A stretch of DNA of 64,000 nucleotides from Stenotrophomonas sp. YIM B06876 (GTDB lineage: Bacteria; Pseudomonadota; Gammaproteobacteria; Xanthomonadales; Xanthomonadaceae). Each line of letters begins with the position of its first letter. Position 1 is the stretch's first letter. Below, piece by piece: positions 47,120-55,697 of this stretch. The stretch covers positions 1 to 64,000 of the forward strand of contig NZ_JAUJUJ010000002.1 of the NCBI RefSeq assembly GCF_030711595.1, in the 5' to 3' direction. The notes beneath the pieces were generated by a model that was not told where the DNA came from, searched no databases, and saw only the letters and a program-made list of their open reading frames with translations. The position numbers and the translations under genes are program-made.

Positions 47120-47770
47120 ATGCATATCGCTCCATCCGCCTGGCGCAGCGCGCGCGGCGTCTATCTGGTCACTCCCGACGAAGCGGACAGCGGCCGCCTG
47201 CTGGCGCGGGTGCAGCCACTGCTCGCCGCCGGCGCCAGCTGGCTGCAGTACCGCAACAAGCGCGCCGATGCCCCGCTGCGGCTGGCACAGGCCACCGCGC
47301 TGCAGGCGCTGTGCGCGCAGGCGGGAGTGCCGTTGCTGATCAACAGCGATGCGGCGCTGGCCCATGCCGTGGGCGCGGCCGGCGTGCACCTGGGTGAAGA
47401 CGATGGCGATATCGCCGCCGCCCGCACCCTGCTCGGACCCGATGCGATCATTGGCGCCTCCTGCTACGAGCAGCTGATACTGGCCCAGCGCGCGGTGGCC
47501 GCTGGCGCCAGCTATGTCGCGTTCGGTGCGTTCTTCCCCAGCCGCACCAAGCTCACCACCCGCCGGGCGCAGCCTGAATTGCTGCGACAAAGTGCCGCAC
47601 TCGGTGTGCCACGGGTGGCCATCGGTGGGTTGACGCCGGACAATGCCGCTCCCCTGGTGGGCGCAGGCGCGGATCTGATCGCGATGGTCAGCGGCGTCTT
47701 TTCAGCGGCCGATCCGGTGGCCGCCATGCACGCCTACCGCGGCTGTTTCGACCCGCCCCTGCAGGTATAA
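47120..47770 (+). CDS. thiE: Thiamine phosphate synthase
   Basis: 216 residues. It joins HMP-pyrophosphate and thiazole phosphate to make thiamine monophosphate. TIM-barrel motifs are visible: YLVTPDE at the start, [70 protein letters not shown] and [29 protein letters not shown]. There is no TPP riboswitch upstream that I can see. It is followed by a REP-like element and hemL. Confidence 0.96.
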   Translation: MHIAPSAWRSARGVYLVTPDEADSGRLLARVQPLLAAGASWLQYRNKRADAPLRLAQATALQALCAQAGVPLLINSDAALAHAVGAAGVHLGEDDGDIAAARTLLGPDAIIGASCYEQLILAQRAVAAGASYVAFGAFFPSRTKLTTRRAQPELLRQSAALGVPRVAIGGLTPDNAAPLVGAGADLIAMVSGVFSAADPVAAMHAYRGCFDPPLQV

Positions 47771-47799
47771 GGTCGCGACAGGGCCTGCCAAGAATCCGT

Positions 47800-47823
47800 G
47801 GTCGCGACCGAGGTCGCTCCTAC
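47800..47823. repeat. GTAG REP-like element between thiE and hemL
   Basis: Reads on the minus strand as GTAGGAGCGACC followed by TCGGTCGCGACC. A partial copy (GGTCGCGAC) lies at 47771-47779. Same family as 38968-39034. Confidence 0.75.
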
Positions 47824-47853
47824 GCCGTATCCATCGTTCCAAGGAGTTCCCAC

Positions 47854-49146
47854 ATGAATCACGACCATTCCCACGCCCTGTTCGAACGCGCGCAGAAGCT
47901 GCTGCCCGGCGGCGTCAATTCGCCGGTACGCGCGTTCAAGTCGGTCGGTGGCGAACCGTTTTTCGTGCAGCGCGCCGATGGCCCGTATCTGTATGACGTC
48001 GATGGCAACCGCTACATCGACTATGTCGGTTCATGGGGCCCGATGATCGTCGGCCACAACCACCCGGCGGTGCGTGAGGCGGTGGCAACCGCGATCCACC
48101 ATGGGCTGTCGTTCGGCGCGCCGTGCGCGGCCGAAGTGACCATGGCCGAAACCATCACCCGGCTGGTGCCGTCGTGCGAGATGGTGCGCATGGTCAACTC
48201 CGGCACCGAAGCCACATTGTCGGCGATCCGCCTGGCGCGCGGTGCCACCGGCCGCAACAAGATCGTCAAGTTCGAAGGCTGCTACCACGGCCACGGCGAC
48301 TCGTTCCTGGTCAAGGCCGGCAGCGGCATGCTCACCCTGGGCGTGCCGACCTCGCCCGGCGTCCCCGCCGGCCTGAGCGAATTGACCCTGACCCTGCCGT
48401 ACAACGACTTCGACGCCGCCACCGCGCTGTTTGCCGAACAGGGCGCGGACATCGCCGGCCTGATCATCGAACCGGTGGTCGGCAACGCCAACTGCATCCC
48501 GCCGCGCGAGGGCTATCTGCAGCATCTGCGTGCGCTGTGCACGCAATACGGCACGCTGCTGATCTTCGATGAAGTGATGACCGGGTTCCGCGTGGCGCTG
48601 GGCGGGGCACAGGCGCATTACGGCATCACCCCGGATTTGACCACCTTCGGCAAGATCATCGGCGGCGGCATGCCGGTGGGCGCCTACGGTGGCCGGCGTG
48701 ACCTGCTGTCGCAGATCGCCCCGGCCGGCCCGATCTACCAGGCCGGCACGCTCAGCGGCAATCCGGTGGCGATGGCGGCCGGTCTGGCGATGCTGGAACT
48801 GGTCCAGCAGCCCGGTTTCCACGATCGTCTGGCGGCCACCACGCAGCGGCTCTGCGAAGGCCTGGAACAGGCGGCGTGCGACGCAGGCGTGGCCGTCACC
48901 ACCACCCGGGTCGGCGCGATGTTCGGCCTGTTCTTCACCGACCAGAAGGTGGAAACCTACGCCCAGGCCACGGCCTGCGATACCGGTGCGTTCAACCGCT
49001 TCTTCCACGCCATGCTCGAGCGCGGCGTGTTCCTGGCACCATCGGCCTACGAGGCCGGCTTCATGTCCAGCGCGCATGACGACGCGGTGATCGAGGCCAC
49101 GCTGGCCGCGGCGCGCGAGGCGTTCCAGGTGGTGGCAGCGGGTTGA
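47854..49146 (+). CDS. hemL: Glutamate-1-semialdehyde 2,1-aminomutase
   Basis: 430 residues. It makes 5-aminolevulinate from glutamate-1-semialdehyde, the C5 route to heme. PLP enzyme: [72 protein letters not shown] and [18 protein letters not shown] (PLP-binding Lys in FGK). AAGGAG lies just upstream of the start. It is followed by a strong terminator. Confidence 0.97.
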   Translation: MNHDHSHALFERAQKLLPGGVNSPVRAFKSVGGEPFFVQRADGPYLYDVDGNRYIDYVGSWGPMIVGHNHPAVREAVATAIHHGLSFGAPCAAEVTMAETITRLVPSCEMVRMVNSGTEATLSAIRLARGATGRNKIVKFEGCYHGHGDSFLVKAGSGMLTLGVPTSPGVPAGLSELTLTLPYNDFDAATALFAEQGADIAGLIIEPVVGNANCIPPREGYLQHLRALCTQYGTLLIFDEVMTGFRVALGGAQAHYGITPDLTTFGKIIGGGMPVGAYGGRRDLLSQIAPAGPIYQAGTLSGNPVAMAAGLAMLELVQQPGFHDRLAATTQRLCEGLEQAACDAGVAVTTTRVGAMFGLFFTDQKVETYAQATACDTGAFNRFFHAMLERGVFLAPSAYEAGFMSSAHDDAVIEATLAAAREAFQVVAAG

Positions 49147-49168
49147 GGCAGCACGGCCCCGGGCATGC

Positions 49169-49197
49169 AAAAAGGCCGGCATGATGCCGGCCTTTTT
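49169..49197. terminator. Terminator downstream of hemL
   Basis: A 7-bp GGCCGGC/GCCGGCC stem with a five-base loop is flanked by five A and five T residues, so it can act on both strands. It ends 51 bases after the hemL stop. Confidence 0.9.
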
Positions 49198-49220
49198 CTG
49201 TTTGGCGTTTGCGCAGAGCT

Positions 49221-49337
49221 TCCCCTCATCCGCCCTTCGGGCACCTTCTCCCCGTATACCGGAGAAGGCAGGCAGCTCATGTAGATCGCACCGCTTCAGC
49301 CCCGCTCCGTTCCACGGGAGAGGGTTGGGGTGAGGGC
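49221..49337. repeat. Composite intergenic palindromic repeat
   Basis: The ends are complementary (CCCCTCA at 49222 and TGAGGG at 49331). An inner hairpin CCTTCTCC/GGAGAAGG sits at 49244-49268. Blocks of this type (CCCTCATCCGCC ... GGGTTGGGGTGAGGG) recur between genes in many proteobacterial genomes. It lies between hemL and azurin. Confidence 0.6.
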
Positions 49338-49389
49338 AGCGTTCGTTTTCAAAAGCCGCGTCCACCCGCACAACACCAAGTGCGCTCGT

Positions 49390-49842
49390 TCAACCAAATA
49401 CCAACTTCCCCTTCATCATTCCCCAATGCCCGGGGAACGAGCAGAAGAACGTGTAATCCCCGCCGCGGCTCAGCTTGGCGGTGGAAAAGCGCACCCGGGT
49501 GCTCTGGCCACCGCCGATCACCGGCGTGGACGCGATCACCCGCGCATCGCTCTTCGGCAGGTAGCTGTCGGCCAGGGTCGAGCGCATGCCGGCCATGGCC
49601 ACCGGCTGGAAATCCGCGGTGCGGGTCAGCACCCAGTTGTGGCCCATCGCCGTGGCGGGCAGCTTGCCGGTGTGCCTGAGGGTGAGTTCGACCTGGGTGC
49701 AGTCGGCCGCCACGCTGATCTGCGGGGCCGAAAACTGCATGCGGTCGTTGCTTTCGATGGTGACCGCGCAGGTGCGGGCGAAGGCGGGACCGGCGGACAC
49801 GGCGCCGGCGACCGCACACAGCAGCAAGGCACGATGTTTCAA
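49390..49842 (-). CDS. azu: Azurin
   Basis: 150 residues including a signal peptide of about 21 (LKHRALLLCAVAGAVSAGPA, then FA). The mature protein of about 129 residues matches azurin. It is a periplasmic type 1 copper electron carrier. Copper ligands are visible: the His in MGHNWVL and the Cys, His and Met in FFCSFPGHWGMMKG. I use a TTG start at 49842 because GAGGAG lies six bases upstream and it starts the signal peptide correctly. Confidence 0.93.
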   Translation of the reverse strand: MKHRALLLCAVAGAVSAGPAFARTCAVTIESNDRMQFSAPQISVAADCTQVELTLRHTGKLPATAMGHNWVLTRTADFQPVAMAGMRSTLADSYLPKSDARVIASTPVIGGGQSTRVRFSTAKLSRGGDYTFFCSFPGHWGMMKGKLVFG

Positions 49843-49981
49843 ATGCGACTCCTCGGGATCGGGCAACAATCACGATTCTAGGCAACCGCTGCGCGTATCC
49901 CCTGCGACCGTCTGTCGCAGACCTGTACCCGCGGCGGCGCACTGCACCGATACTGCCGGCCTTCTGGCCACGGATACATCG

Positions 49982-50578
49982 TTGAACCTGCCCCTGCATG
50001 CACTGCTGCTCGACTTCGACGGCCTGCTCGCCGATTACGATCACCGCCTTCATCTGCAGCACCTGGCCAACGCCGCGGGCTGTACGCCGGCCGAGCTGGA
50101 TACGGCACTGCGCGGCGACGGCCTGGAGTTGGCCCATGCCCGCGGCGAGCTCGACGGCGATGCCCTGCTGCAGGCGCTGAACCGGCAGTTGGGGACGCAA
50201 TTGCAGGCGGCGGACTGGACCGCGGCGCGGCACGCCGCAACCCGCCTGCGCAGCGACAGCTGCGGGTTGCTGGCCCGCATACGCCCCGGCGTCACGATTG
50301 CCGTGCTGACCAACAACGGCCGCTTGACGCTGCCGGTGATCGAACAGCTGCTGCCCGGCCTGACGGTTCTGTGCAGTGCCGCGCTGGGCGTGCGCAAACC
50401 CGATCCGGCCGCCTATCGCGCCGCCACCGCGGCGCTGGCCTGCGCGCCTGCACGCACGCTGTTCATCGACCACCTGTTCCGCAACGTGCAGGGCGCGCGC
50501 AGCGCCGGCCTGCACGCCGATACCGCCCATCACACGCAGTCGTTGCGGCGGCTGTTGAAGCGCTACCACCTGATGTAA
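49982..50578 (+). CDS. HAD-superfamily hydrolase
   Basis: About 198 residues. HAD motif I is LLLDFDGLLADYDHR, motif II VLTNNG and the motif III lysine VRKPDPAAY. The motif IV region reads FIDHLFRNVQGARSAGLHA, where a His stands in for the second Asp usually seen in this acidic patch. The helical cap (residues 20-85) resembles phosphatase subclass I. The substrate is unknown. There is no ATG in a suitable place; TTG 49982 is the best start, so the N-terminus is uncertain. Confidence 0.8.
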   Translation: MNLPLHALLLDFDGLLADYDHRLHLQHLANAAGCTPAELDTALRGDGLELAHARGELDGDALLQALNRQLGTQLQAADWTAARHAATRLRSDSCGLLARIRPGVTIAVLTNNGRLTLPVIEQLLPGLTVLCSAALGVRKPDPAAYRAATAALACAPARTLFIDHLFRNVQGARSAGLHADTAHHTQSLRRLLKRYHLM

Positions 50579-50605
50579 GCGCGAGCGGCCGCAAACGGAA
50601 TACGG

Positions 50606-51028
50606 CTACGCCAGTGCGGTCCGCAACGTGGCCGCCAGCGCCTCCAGGTCCGCACGCGCCGCCGGCACCGGCAGGCCGTGTCGATAGAAACGCAAAACGC
50701 CGTCGCCAGGCTGGCGCGGATGCACATGCAGGTGGAAGTGCGGCACTTCCTGGCCGCCGGCCTCGCCGTTGGACTGCCACAGGTTCAATCCATCCGGCTG
50801 ATAGACCTGGCGCACAGCGAGGGCGACCCGATGCGCCACCCGCATCGTGTGGGCGGCGCTGTCCTCGTCCAGCTCGTACAGGGTTTCAACGTGACGGCGC
50901 GGCACCACCAGCACATGCCCGGGCACCACCTGGCGCAGGTCCATGAAGGCGATCGCCTGCGCGTCTTCCCACACCACGCTGGCGGCCACGCGGCCGGCGA
51001 CGATGCCGCAGAAAACGCAGTCGTCCAT
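50606..51028 (-). CDS. HIT family nucleotide-binding hydrolase
   Basis: 140 residues. It has the opening DDCVFCGIVAGRVAASVVWEDAQAIAFMD and the histidine triad HFHLHVHPR, with the middle signature PGHVLVVPRRHVETLYEL. It is likely a nucleoside phosphoramidase or dinucleotide hydrolase; the exact substrate is not known. The start shares one base with the argD stop (TGATG), so it is translationally coupled to argD. Confidence 0.93.
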   Translation of the reverse strand: MDDCVFCGIVAGRVAASVVWEDAQAIAFMDLRQVVPGHVLVVPRRHVETLYELDEDSAAHTMRVAHRVALAVRQVYQPDGLNLWQSNGEAGGQEVPHFHLHVHPRQPGDGVLRFYRHGLPVPAARADLEALAATLRTALA

Positions 51029-52257
51029 CAGCGCGAGGCGACGAACGCGGCAATCGCCGCGCGCACCCGCTTCAACCCTTCGGCCAGTTCTTCGTCGGTG
51101 ATGTTCAGTGCCGGCACGAAGCGCAGTACATGGGTACCGGCCTGCAGGATCAGCACCTGCTGCTCGGCGGCCAGATCCAGCAGGGTGCCGGCATCGTTGG
51201 CGTATTCGGGCTTGAGCACCGCGCCGAGCATCAGGCCCATGCCGCGCACCTGCTCGAACACGCCGAACTCTTCGCCGATGGCTTCCAGCCCGGCCTTCAA
51301 TGCGGCCGACTGGCGCTGCACGTTCGCCCTGATTTCATCCGAGCCCAGCTTGCGCAACGCCACCCGCGCCACCGCCGCGGCCAGCGGATTGCCGCCGAAG
51401 GTGCTGCCGTGCGCGCCGACACCCATGATGTCGGCCACCTTGGGGCCGGCCAGCATCGCGCCAATCGGGAAGCCACAGCCCAGCGCCTTGGCCAGGGTGA
51501 CGATGTCCGGGGTCACGCCCCAGTTCCAGTGCGCGAACAGCTCACCGGTGCGACCCATGCCGACCTGGATCTCGTCCAGCACCAGCAACGCGTCGTGCTG
51601 GTCGCACAGTTCGCGGGCACGACGCATGAACGCGGCACTGGCCGGCATCACCCCGCCCTCGCCCTGCACCGGCTCGAACATCACCGCGGCGACGTCGCCA
51701 CCGGCCATCGCCGCTTCCAACTGCGCCACGTCATTGAAATCGACGTAACGGAAGCCACCGGGCAACGGCTCGTAACCTTCCTGGTATTTGGGCTGCGCGG
51801 TCGCGGTGACCGTCGCCAGGGTGCGGCCATGGAAGCTGCCGCGGAAGGTGACGATCACGCGCTTTCCAGCGGCGCGATCCTGCGCCGCGGCCCACTTGCG
51901 CACCAGCTTGATCGCCACCTCGTTGGCCTCGGCGCCGGAGTTGCACAGGAACACGCGCTCGGCAAAACGCGAAGCGGTGACCAGTTCCTGCGCCAGGTGC
52001 AGCGGCGGTTCGCTGTAGAACACATTGGAGGTGTGCCAGAGCTTGTCGGCCTGCGCGAACAGCGCCGCCTTCAGGTCCGGGTCGTTGTGGCCCAGGCTGC
52101 ACACGGCGATGCCCGCGGCCAGGTCGATGAACTCGCGCCCCTCGATATCCCACACCCGTGCACCCTGGCCGCGGTCCAGCACCAGCTGGCGCGGACGGTA
52201 GACCGGCAGGTAGTAATGGGACAGGGACAACAGCGCATCGGTATTGGCAGCGGTCAT
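51028..52257 (-). CDS. argD: Acetylornithine/N-succinyldiaminopimelate aminotransferase
   Basis: 409 residues, class III PLP aminotransferase of the ArgD type. Visible parts are YRPRQLVLDRGQGARVWDIEGREFIDLAAGIAVCSLGHNDP, FLCNSGAEANEVAIKLVRKW, FRGSFHGRTLATVTATAQPKYQ, FEPVQGEGG, LLVLDEIQVGMGRTGELFAH and VTLAKALGCGFPIGAML (PLP-binding Lys), then HGSTFGGNPLA. It acts in arginine and probably lysine synthesis. No other arg gene is nearby. The start at 52257 (MTAANTDALLSLSHYYLP) gives the family length. Confidence 0.93.
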   Translation of the reverse strand: MTAANTDALLSLSHYYLPVYRPRQLVLDRGQGARVWDIEGREFIDLAAGIAVCSLGHNDPDLKAALFAQADKLWHTSNVFYSEPPLHLAQELVTASRFAERVFLCNSGAEANEVAIKLVRKWAAAQDRAAGKRVIVTFRGSFHGRTLATVTATAQPKYQEGYEPLPGGFRYVDFNDVAQLEAAMAGGDVAAVMFEPVQGEGGVMPASAAFMRRARELCDQHDALLVLDEIQVGMGRTGELFAHWNWGVTPDIVTLAKALGCGFPIGAMLAGPKVADIMGVGAHGSTFGGNPLAAAVARVALRKLGSDEIRANVQRQSAALKAGLEAIGEEFGVFEQVRGMGLMLGAVLKPEYANDAGTLLDLAAEQQVLILQAGTHVLRFVPALNITDEELAEGLKRVRAAIAAFVASR

Positions 52258-52324
52258 GACGGCATCGGTGGCGGGAAAGTCGCCCATTCTCCCCCATTGC
52301 AACGCGTGCGGCACAATATCGGGC

Positions 52325-53194
52325 ATGCGACCGCTCTCTGCTCCCCAACTCAATCCCGCCACCGAATCGGGCTGGCGTCGCCACTGGTTCGACATCATCT
52401 ACCGGCACGACACCCGGCCCTCGCGCAACTTCGACCTGCTGCTGGTGTACGCCATCCTCGCCAGCGTGATGGTGGTGATGTTCGACAGCGTGCAGCACCT
52501 GCACGTGCAGTGGGCCGCAACGTTCTACGTGGTGGAATGGATCTTCACCCTCCTGTTCACCGCCGAATACCTGCTGCGGCTGCTGGTGGTGCGGCGGCCG
52601 CTGCGCTATGCGGTGAGCATCTGGGGGGTGATCGACCTGGCCGCGATCCTGCCCACCTACCTGTCGCTGTTCATTCCCGGCGCACAGAGCCTGCTGGTGG
52701 TGCGTGCGCTGCGCATCCTGCGGGTATTCCGCATCCTCAAGCTGACCCGCTACATCGAGGAAAGCGGCATCCTGATGCAGTCGCTGTGGCGCAGCCGGCG
52801 CAAGGTGCTGCTGTTCCTGTTCATGGTGATCACCATCGCCCTGATCGCCGGGGCGATGATGTATGTGATCGAAGGCCCCACCCACGGCTTCAGCAACATC
52901 CCGGCCAGCATGTACTGGGCCGTGGTGACCATGGCCACCGTGGGCTTCGGCGACATGGTGCCGCAGACCACGCTGGGGCGCTTCGTCACCTCGGTGCTGA
53001 TCCTGATCGGCTACAGCATCATTGCCGTGCCCACCGGCATCTACACCGCTGAACTGGCCACCAGCATGCGCCAGGCCGAAGCGGCCAAACGCGATCTGCG
53101 CGGCTGCCCGAAGTGCGGGCTGGAAGGCCACGAAGTCGATGCCCGGCATTGCCGCCGCTGTGGCGAAGCGTTGCCGGAGCACATGGATGTGTGA
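52325..53194 (+). CDS. Voltage-gated potassium channel with C-terminal zinc ribbon
   Basis: 289 residues. A six-helix voltage-gated ion-channel core: S1 about 35-55, S4 with repeated Arg/Lys (RALRILRVFRILKLTRYI) and a pore loop with the selectivity filter TVGFGD. The filter indicates potassium. The short cytoplasmic tail carries CPKCGLEGHEVDARHCRRCG, a four-cysteine zinc ribbon. It stands alone, divergent from argD and convergent with an SDR gene. Gating by zinc or partner binding is speculative. Confidence 0.93.
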   Translation: MRPLSAPQLNPATESGWRRHWFDIIYRHDTRPSRNFDLLLVYAILASVMVVMFDSVQHLHVQWAATFYVVEWIFTLLFTAEYLLRLLVVRRPLRYAVSIWGVIDLAAILPTYLSLFIPGAQSLLVVRALRILRVFRILKLTRYIEESGILMQSLWRSRRKVLLFLFMVITIALIAGAMMYVIEGPTHGFSNIPASMYWAVVTMATVGFGDMVPQTTLGRFVTSVLILIGYSIIAVPTGIYTAELATSMRQAEAAKRDLRGCPKCGLEGHEVDARHCRRCGEALPEHMDV

Positions 53195-53197
53195 GCA

Positions 53198-54016
53198 TCA
53201 GTCCAGGAACAGATCCGGCAGCAAGGAACGCGACGGGTCCATCGCGTAGCCGGAAAGATCACTCACGCCGGCCTGCGCCAGCACCTCGTCATCGATCAGG
53301 AAGTGGCCGCTGAAACCGGCGGCCGGACGGGTCAGCACCGCATGGGCGGCATCGGCCATGATTTCCGGACGGCGGCACTGGGCCGCGTCCACCCCGGGAA
53401 TCATGTTGATCGCATCGGTGGCGATCACCGTCCGTGGCCACAGCGCATTGACCGCCACGCCCTGTGGGCCGAACTCGGCGGCCAGTCCCAGGGTGACGAA
53501 GCTCATGCCCATCTTGGCCAGCGTGTAACCGGTATGCGGGGCCCACCATTTCGGGTCGAGGCTGGGCGGTGGCGCCAGGGTGAGGATGTGCGGATTGGGT
53601 GCCTGCAGCAGGTGCGGCAGACAGGCCTGCGCGCACAGGAAACTGCCGCGCGCGTTGACCTGCTGCATCAGGTCGAAGCGCTTCATCGGCGTGTCCAGCG
53701 TGCCGCGCAACCAGATCGCCGAGGCGTTGTTGACCAGGATGTCGATGCCGCCAAAGGTGTCGACCGTGGCCGCGACCGCCGCGCGCACCTGGTCTTCCTC
53801 GCGGATATCGCACTTCAACGCCAATCCCTGTCCACCGGCGGCGTTGACCGCCGCGGCCGCGCTGTGGATCGTGCCCGGCAGCTTGGGGTTGGCCACCGCC
53901 GACTTGGCGGCAATGGCGACATTGGCGCCATCGCGGGCGGCGCGCAGGGCGATCGCCAGGCCGATGCCACGCGAGGCACCGGTAATGAACAGGGTCTTGC
54001 CTTGCAGGGCACTCAT
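53198..54016 (-). CDS. Short-chain dehydrogenase, HSDL2-like
   Basis: 272 residues. Rossmann motif TLFITGASRGIGLAIAL, NNASAIWLRGTLDTPMKRFDLMQQVNARGSFLCAQACLP and the catalytic YTLAK. The NNASAI / DLMQQVN pattern is like the HSDL2 group of short-chain dehydrogenases. The cofactor is probably NADP(H); the substrate is unknown. The C-terminus (FSGHFLIDDEVLAQAGVSDLSGYAMDP) agrees. ATG 54016 is supported by context; a longer in-frame start is not family-like. Confidence 0.92.
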   Translation of the reverse strand: MSALQGKTLFITGASRGIGLAIALRAARDGANVAIAAKSAVANPKLPGTIHSAAAAVNAAGGQGLALKCDIREEDQVRAAVAATVDTFGGIDILVNNASAIWLRGTLDTPMKRFDLMQQVNARGSFLCAQACLPHLLQAPNPHILTLAPPPSLDPKWWAPHTGYTLAKMGMSFVTLGLAAEFGPQGVAVNALWPRTVIATDAINMIPGVDAAQCRRPEIMADAAHAVLTRPAAGFSGHFLIDDEVLAQAGVSDLSGYAMDPSRSLLPDLFLD

Positions 54017-54174
54017 ACGCACTCCGGTAAGCAGTAAAGCGGTGAGCGCATTATGCCCGCGCCACGAAGCAGGCAGGGCACGGCGCCCGCTGCGGTGCCG
54101 GGTGCCCCGGAACACTGCACGTTCATCCGCCACTGCGACAATTGCGCATGGATCAGACACAAGGCTCTTTACCG

Positions 54175-54855
54175 ATGAAAACCACCGTCTGCCTCGGCAC
54201 GCTACTGCTTTCCCTGTCGCTGGGTGCCTGCCAGCAAACCGCAACGGCGCCGCCACCGGCGCTGGCAGAAGCCACGCCCTCGGACAGCCCTTCCACTGCG
54301 CTCAGCCACGCGGTGATCCCCGGCAAAGCAGCCGTCTGGAACGGGTCGCTGGAAGCGTGCCGCGAAGGCGCCTCATCACCGTTGGAAATCTGCATGATCA
54401 ACAGCATGCGCGCCGATCACGCCAGCACCGAGGCGGTGGTGGTGGCGCAGCGGCTGATTGCCAACGGCAACCCGGGCTACCTCAGTGCCTGGCACGAACA
54501 GGACGGTGTGGGTGTGGCCACCCTGGAATATCCGTTCCGCGCCAACCCCAACCAGGGCACCTGGCTGATCGCCAGTGATGGCAGGACGGTGGATGTCGAT
54601 GCCGACGTGCTGCCGGACGCTGCCCGTCAACGCGACAACGTGAAAACCTTTCTGGCCGCGCACCCGGATGCCTTGCCCTTCGCCGGGGCGCAGGCGGCCG
54701 GCACGGCCGCGCTGGCCGATGGGGGCATCCGTCTGCTGTTTTCCACCCCGATGCGCACCTGCCACGCCTGCGCCGATGAAGGCACGCTCACGGTCGGCTA
54801 CGACTTCGATGCCCAGCGCCGCTTTATCGGCACAGAAGTGCTCGAACTGCGCTGA
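54175..54855 (+). CDS. Lipoprotein of unknown function
   Basis: 226 residues. The lipobox LSLGAC follows a short hydrophobic segment (CLGTLLLSLSLGACQQ). A Pro/Ala/Ser linker follows, then one domain with paired cysteines (EACREG, EICMIN, and TCHACADEGTLTVGYDFDAQRR near the end). I do not recognise a family. The two C-terminal cysteines (CHAC) could form a disulfide or bind metal. Standing between an SDR and a kinase-like gene gives no clue. Confidence 0.8.
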   Translation: MKTTVCLGTLLLSLSLGACQQTATAPPPALAEATPSDSPSTALSHAVIPGKAAVWNGSLEACREGASSPLEICMINSMRADHASTEAVVVAQRLIANGNPGYLSAWHEQDGVGVATLEYPFRANPNQGTWLIASDGRTVDVDADVLPDAARQRDNVKTFLAAHPDALPFAGAQAAGTAALADGGIRLLFSTPMRTCHACADEGTLTVGYDFDAQRRFIGTEVLELR

Positions 54856-54936
54856 GTCCGGTCCATGCCAACGCCCTGGTGGCGTTGGCGCACTGCGGCA
54901 GTCGAGGATTTTCCGTCCGGCAGAGCGGCAGCTGCC

Positions 54937-55599
54937 TCAGGGTTTGGGGCCCTGGCCTTCGTTGTCTTCCCAGTGCAGCAGGCGGCGGGTGACGAAGCGA
55001 TAGAGCGGCTTGCCGGTGGCGAACCACACATCCCGCACCCACGAATGGCGCTTGAGCAGCCGCAACTCCACCGGCGTCAGCGCGGCGCGGCAATACATGC
55101 GTTTGTGTTTGAGCAGGTGGCGCAGGTCTTCGCGCGCCAGCAGCCGCATCCAGCGCGAACGCGGCGCGCCGATCACTGCCAGCTGGAAATCGATCAGCGC
55201 CGGCGAGCCGTCCTCCAGCACCAGCCAGTTGGCTTCCTTGGCCAGATCGTTGTGGGCGATGCCGCGGCGGTGCACCCGCTGCAGCAGTTTGCGCGCGGCG
55301 CGGAAATAGGCCGGATCATCGTGCGGCGGGCGCTGGTACATCGCCGCGCCGGCCATGAAGCTGCGGTCCAGCCAGCGCCCGTCCCAGGCCAGCAGCCGCG
55401 GCGTGGCCGGCATGCCGTCGAGCCGTTGCAGCGCACGCGCTTCGCGCCGCGCCAGCCACCACGCCGGCAGCCGCAGCCACAGCGGCGTCGCGGTCAGGTC
55501 ACGCCGCACGAAACTGCGACCGGCTTCGTGCACCAGCAGGATGCGGCCGAAGCTGTCGGATTTGAGGGCCTCGGTACGGCCGGCGGGAGAAGAATGCAT
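54937..55599 (-). CDS. Lipopolysaccharide-kinase-like / RIO1-like protein
   Basis: 220 residues. It shows the compact kinase fold: a nucleotide-binding loop is not clear, but the catalytic segment RGIAHNDLAKEANWLVLEDGSPALIDFQLA is strong (HND, then Asn and DF). This pattern occurs in lipopolysaccharide heptose/Kdo kinases and RIO-like kinases. It is basic and has no signal peptide, consistent with a peripheral membrane enzyme. It is divergent from the DedA-PAP2 gene over 98 bases, suggesting a shared envelope theme. The substrate is unknown. Confidence 0.82.
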   Translation of the reverse strand: MHSSPAGRTEALKSDSFGRILLVHEAGRSFVRRDLTATPLWLRLPAWWLARREARALQRLDGMPATPRLLAWDGRWLDRSFMAGAAMYQRPPHDDPAYFRAARKLLQRVHRRGIAHNDLAKEANWLVLEDGSPALIDFQLAVIGAPRSRWMRLLAREDLRHLLKHKRMYCRAALTPVELRLLKRHSWVRDVWFATGKPLYRFVTRRLLHWEDNEGQGPKP

Positions 55600-55685
55600 G
55601 CCCCTATTCTAGGCGGGCGGGAGCACCGGTTTGCAGACCCGACGGAACCCGGCACGCGGGTGCTGGTCTGATCGGGCCGCCCTCC

Positions 55686-55691
55686 TATAAT
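55686..55691 (+). promoter_or_regulatory. -10 element immediately upstream of the DedA-PAP2 gene
   Basis: A perfect TATAAT ends six bases before the ATG at 55698. Transcription would begin at or next to the A of the start codon, giving a leaderless mRNA. No ribosome-binding site lies in the intervening bases. The -35 region is poor. Confidence 0.5.
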
Positions 55692-55697
55692 CGGCCG

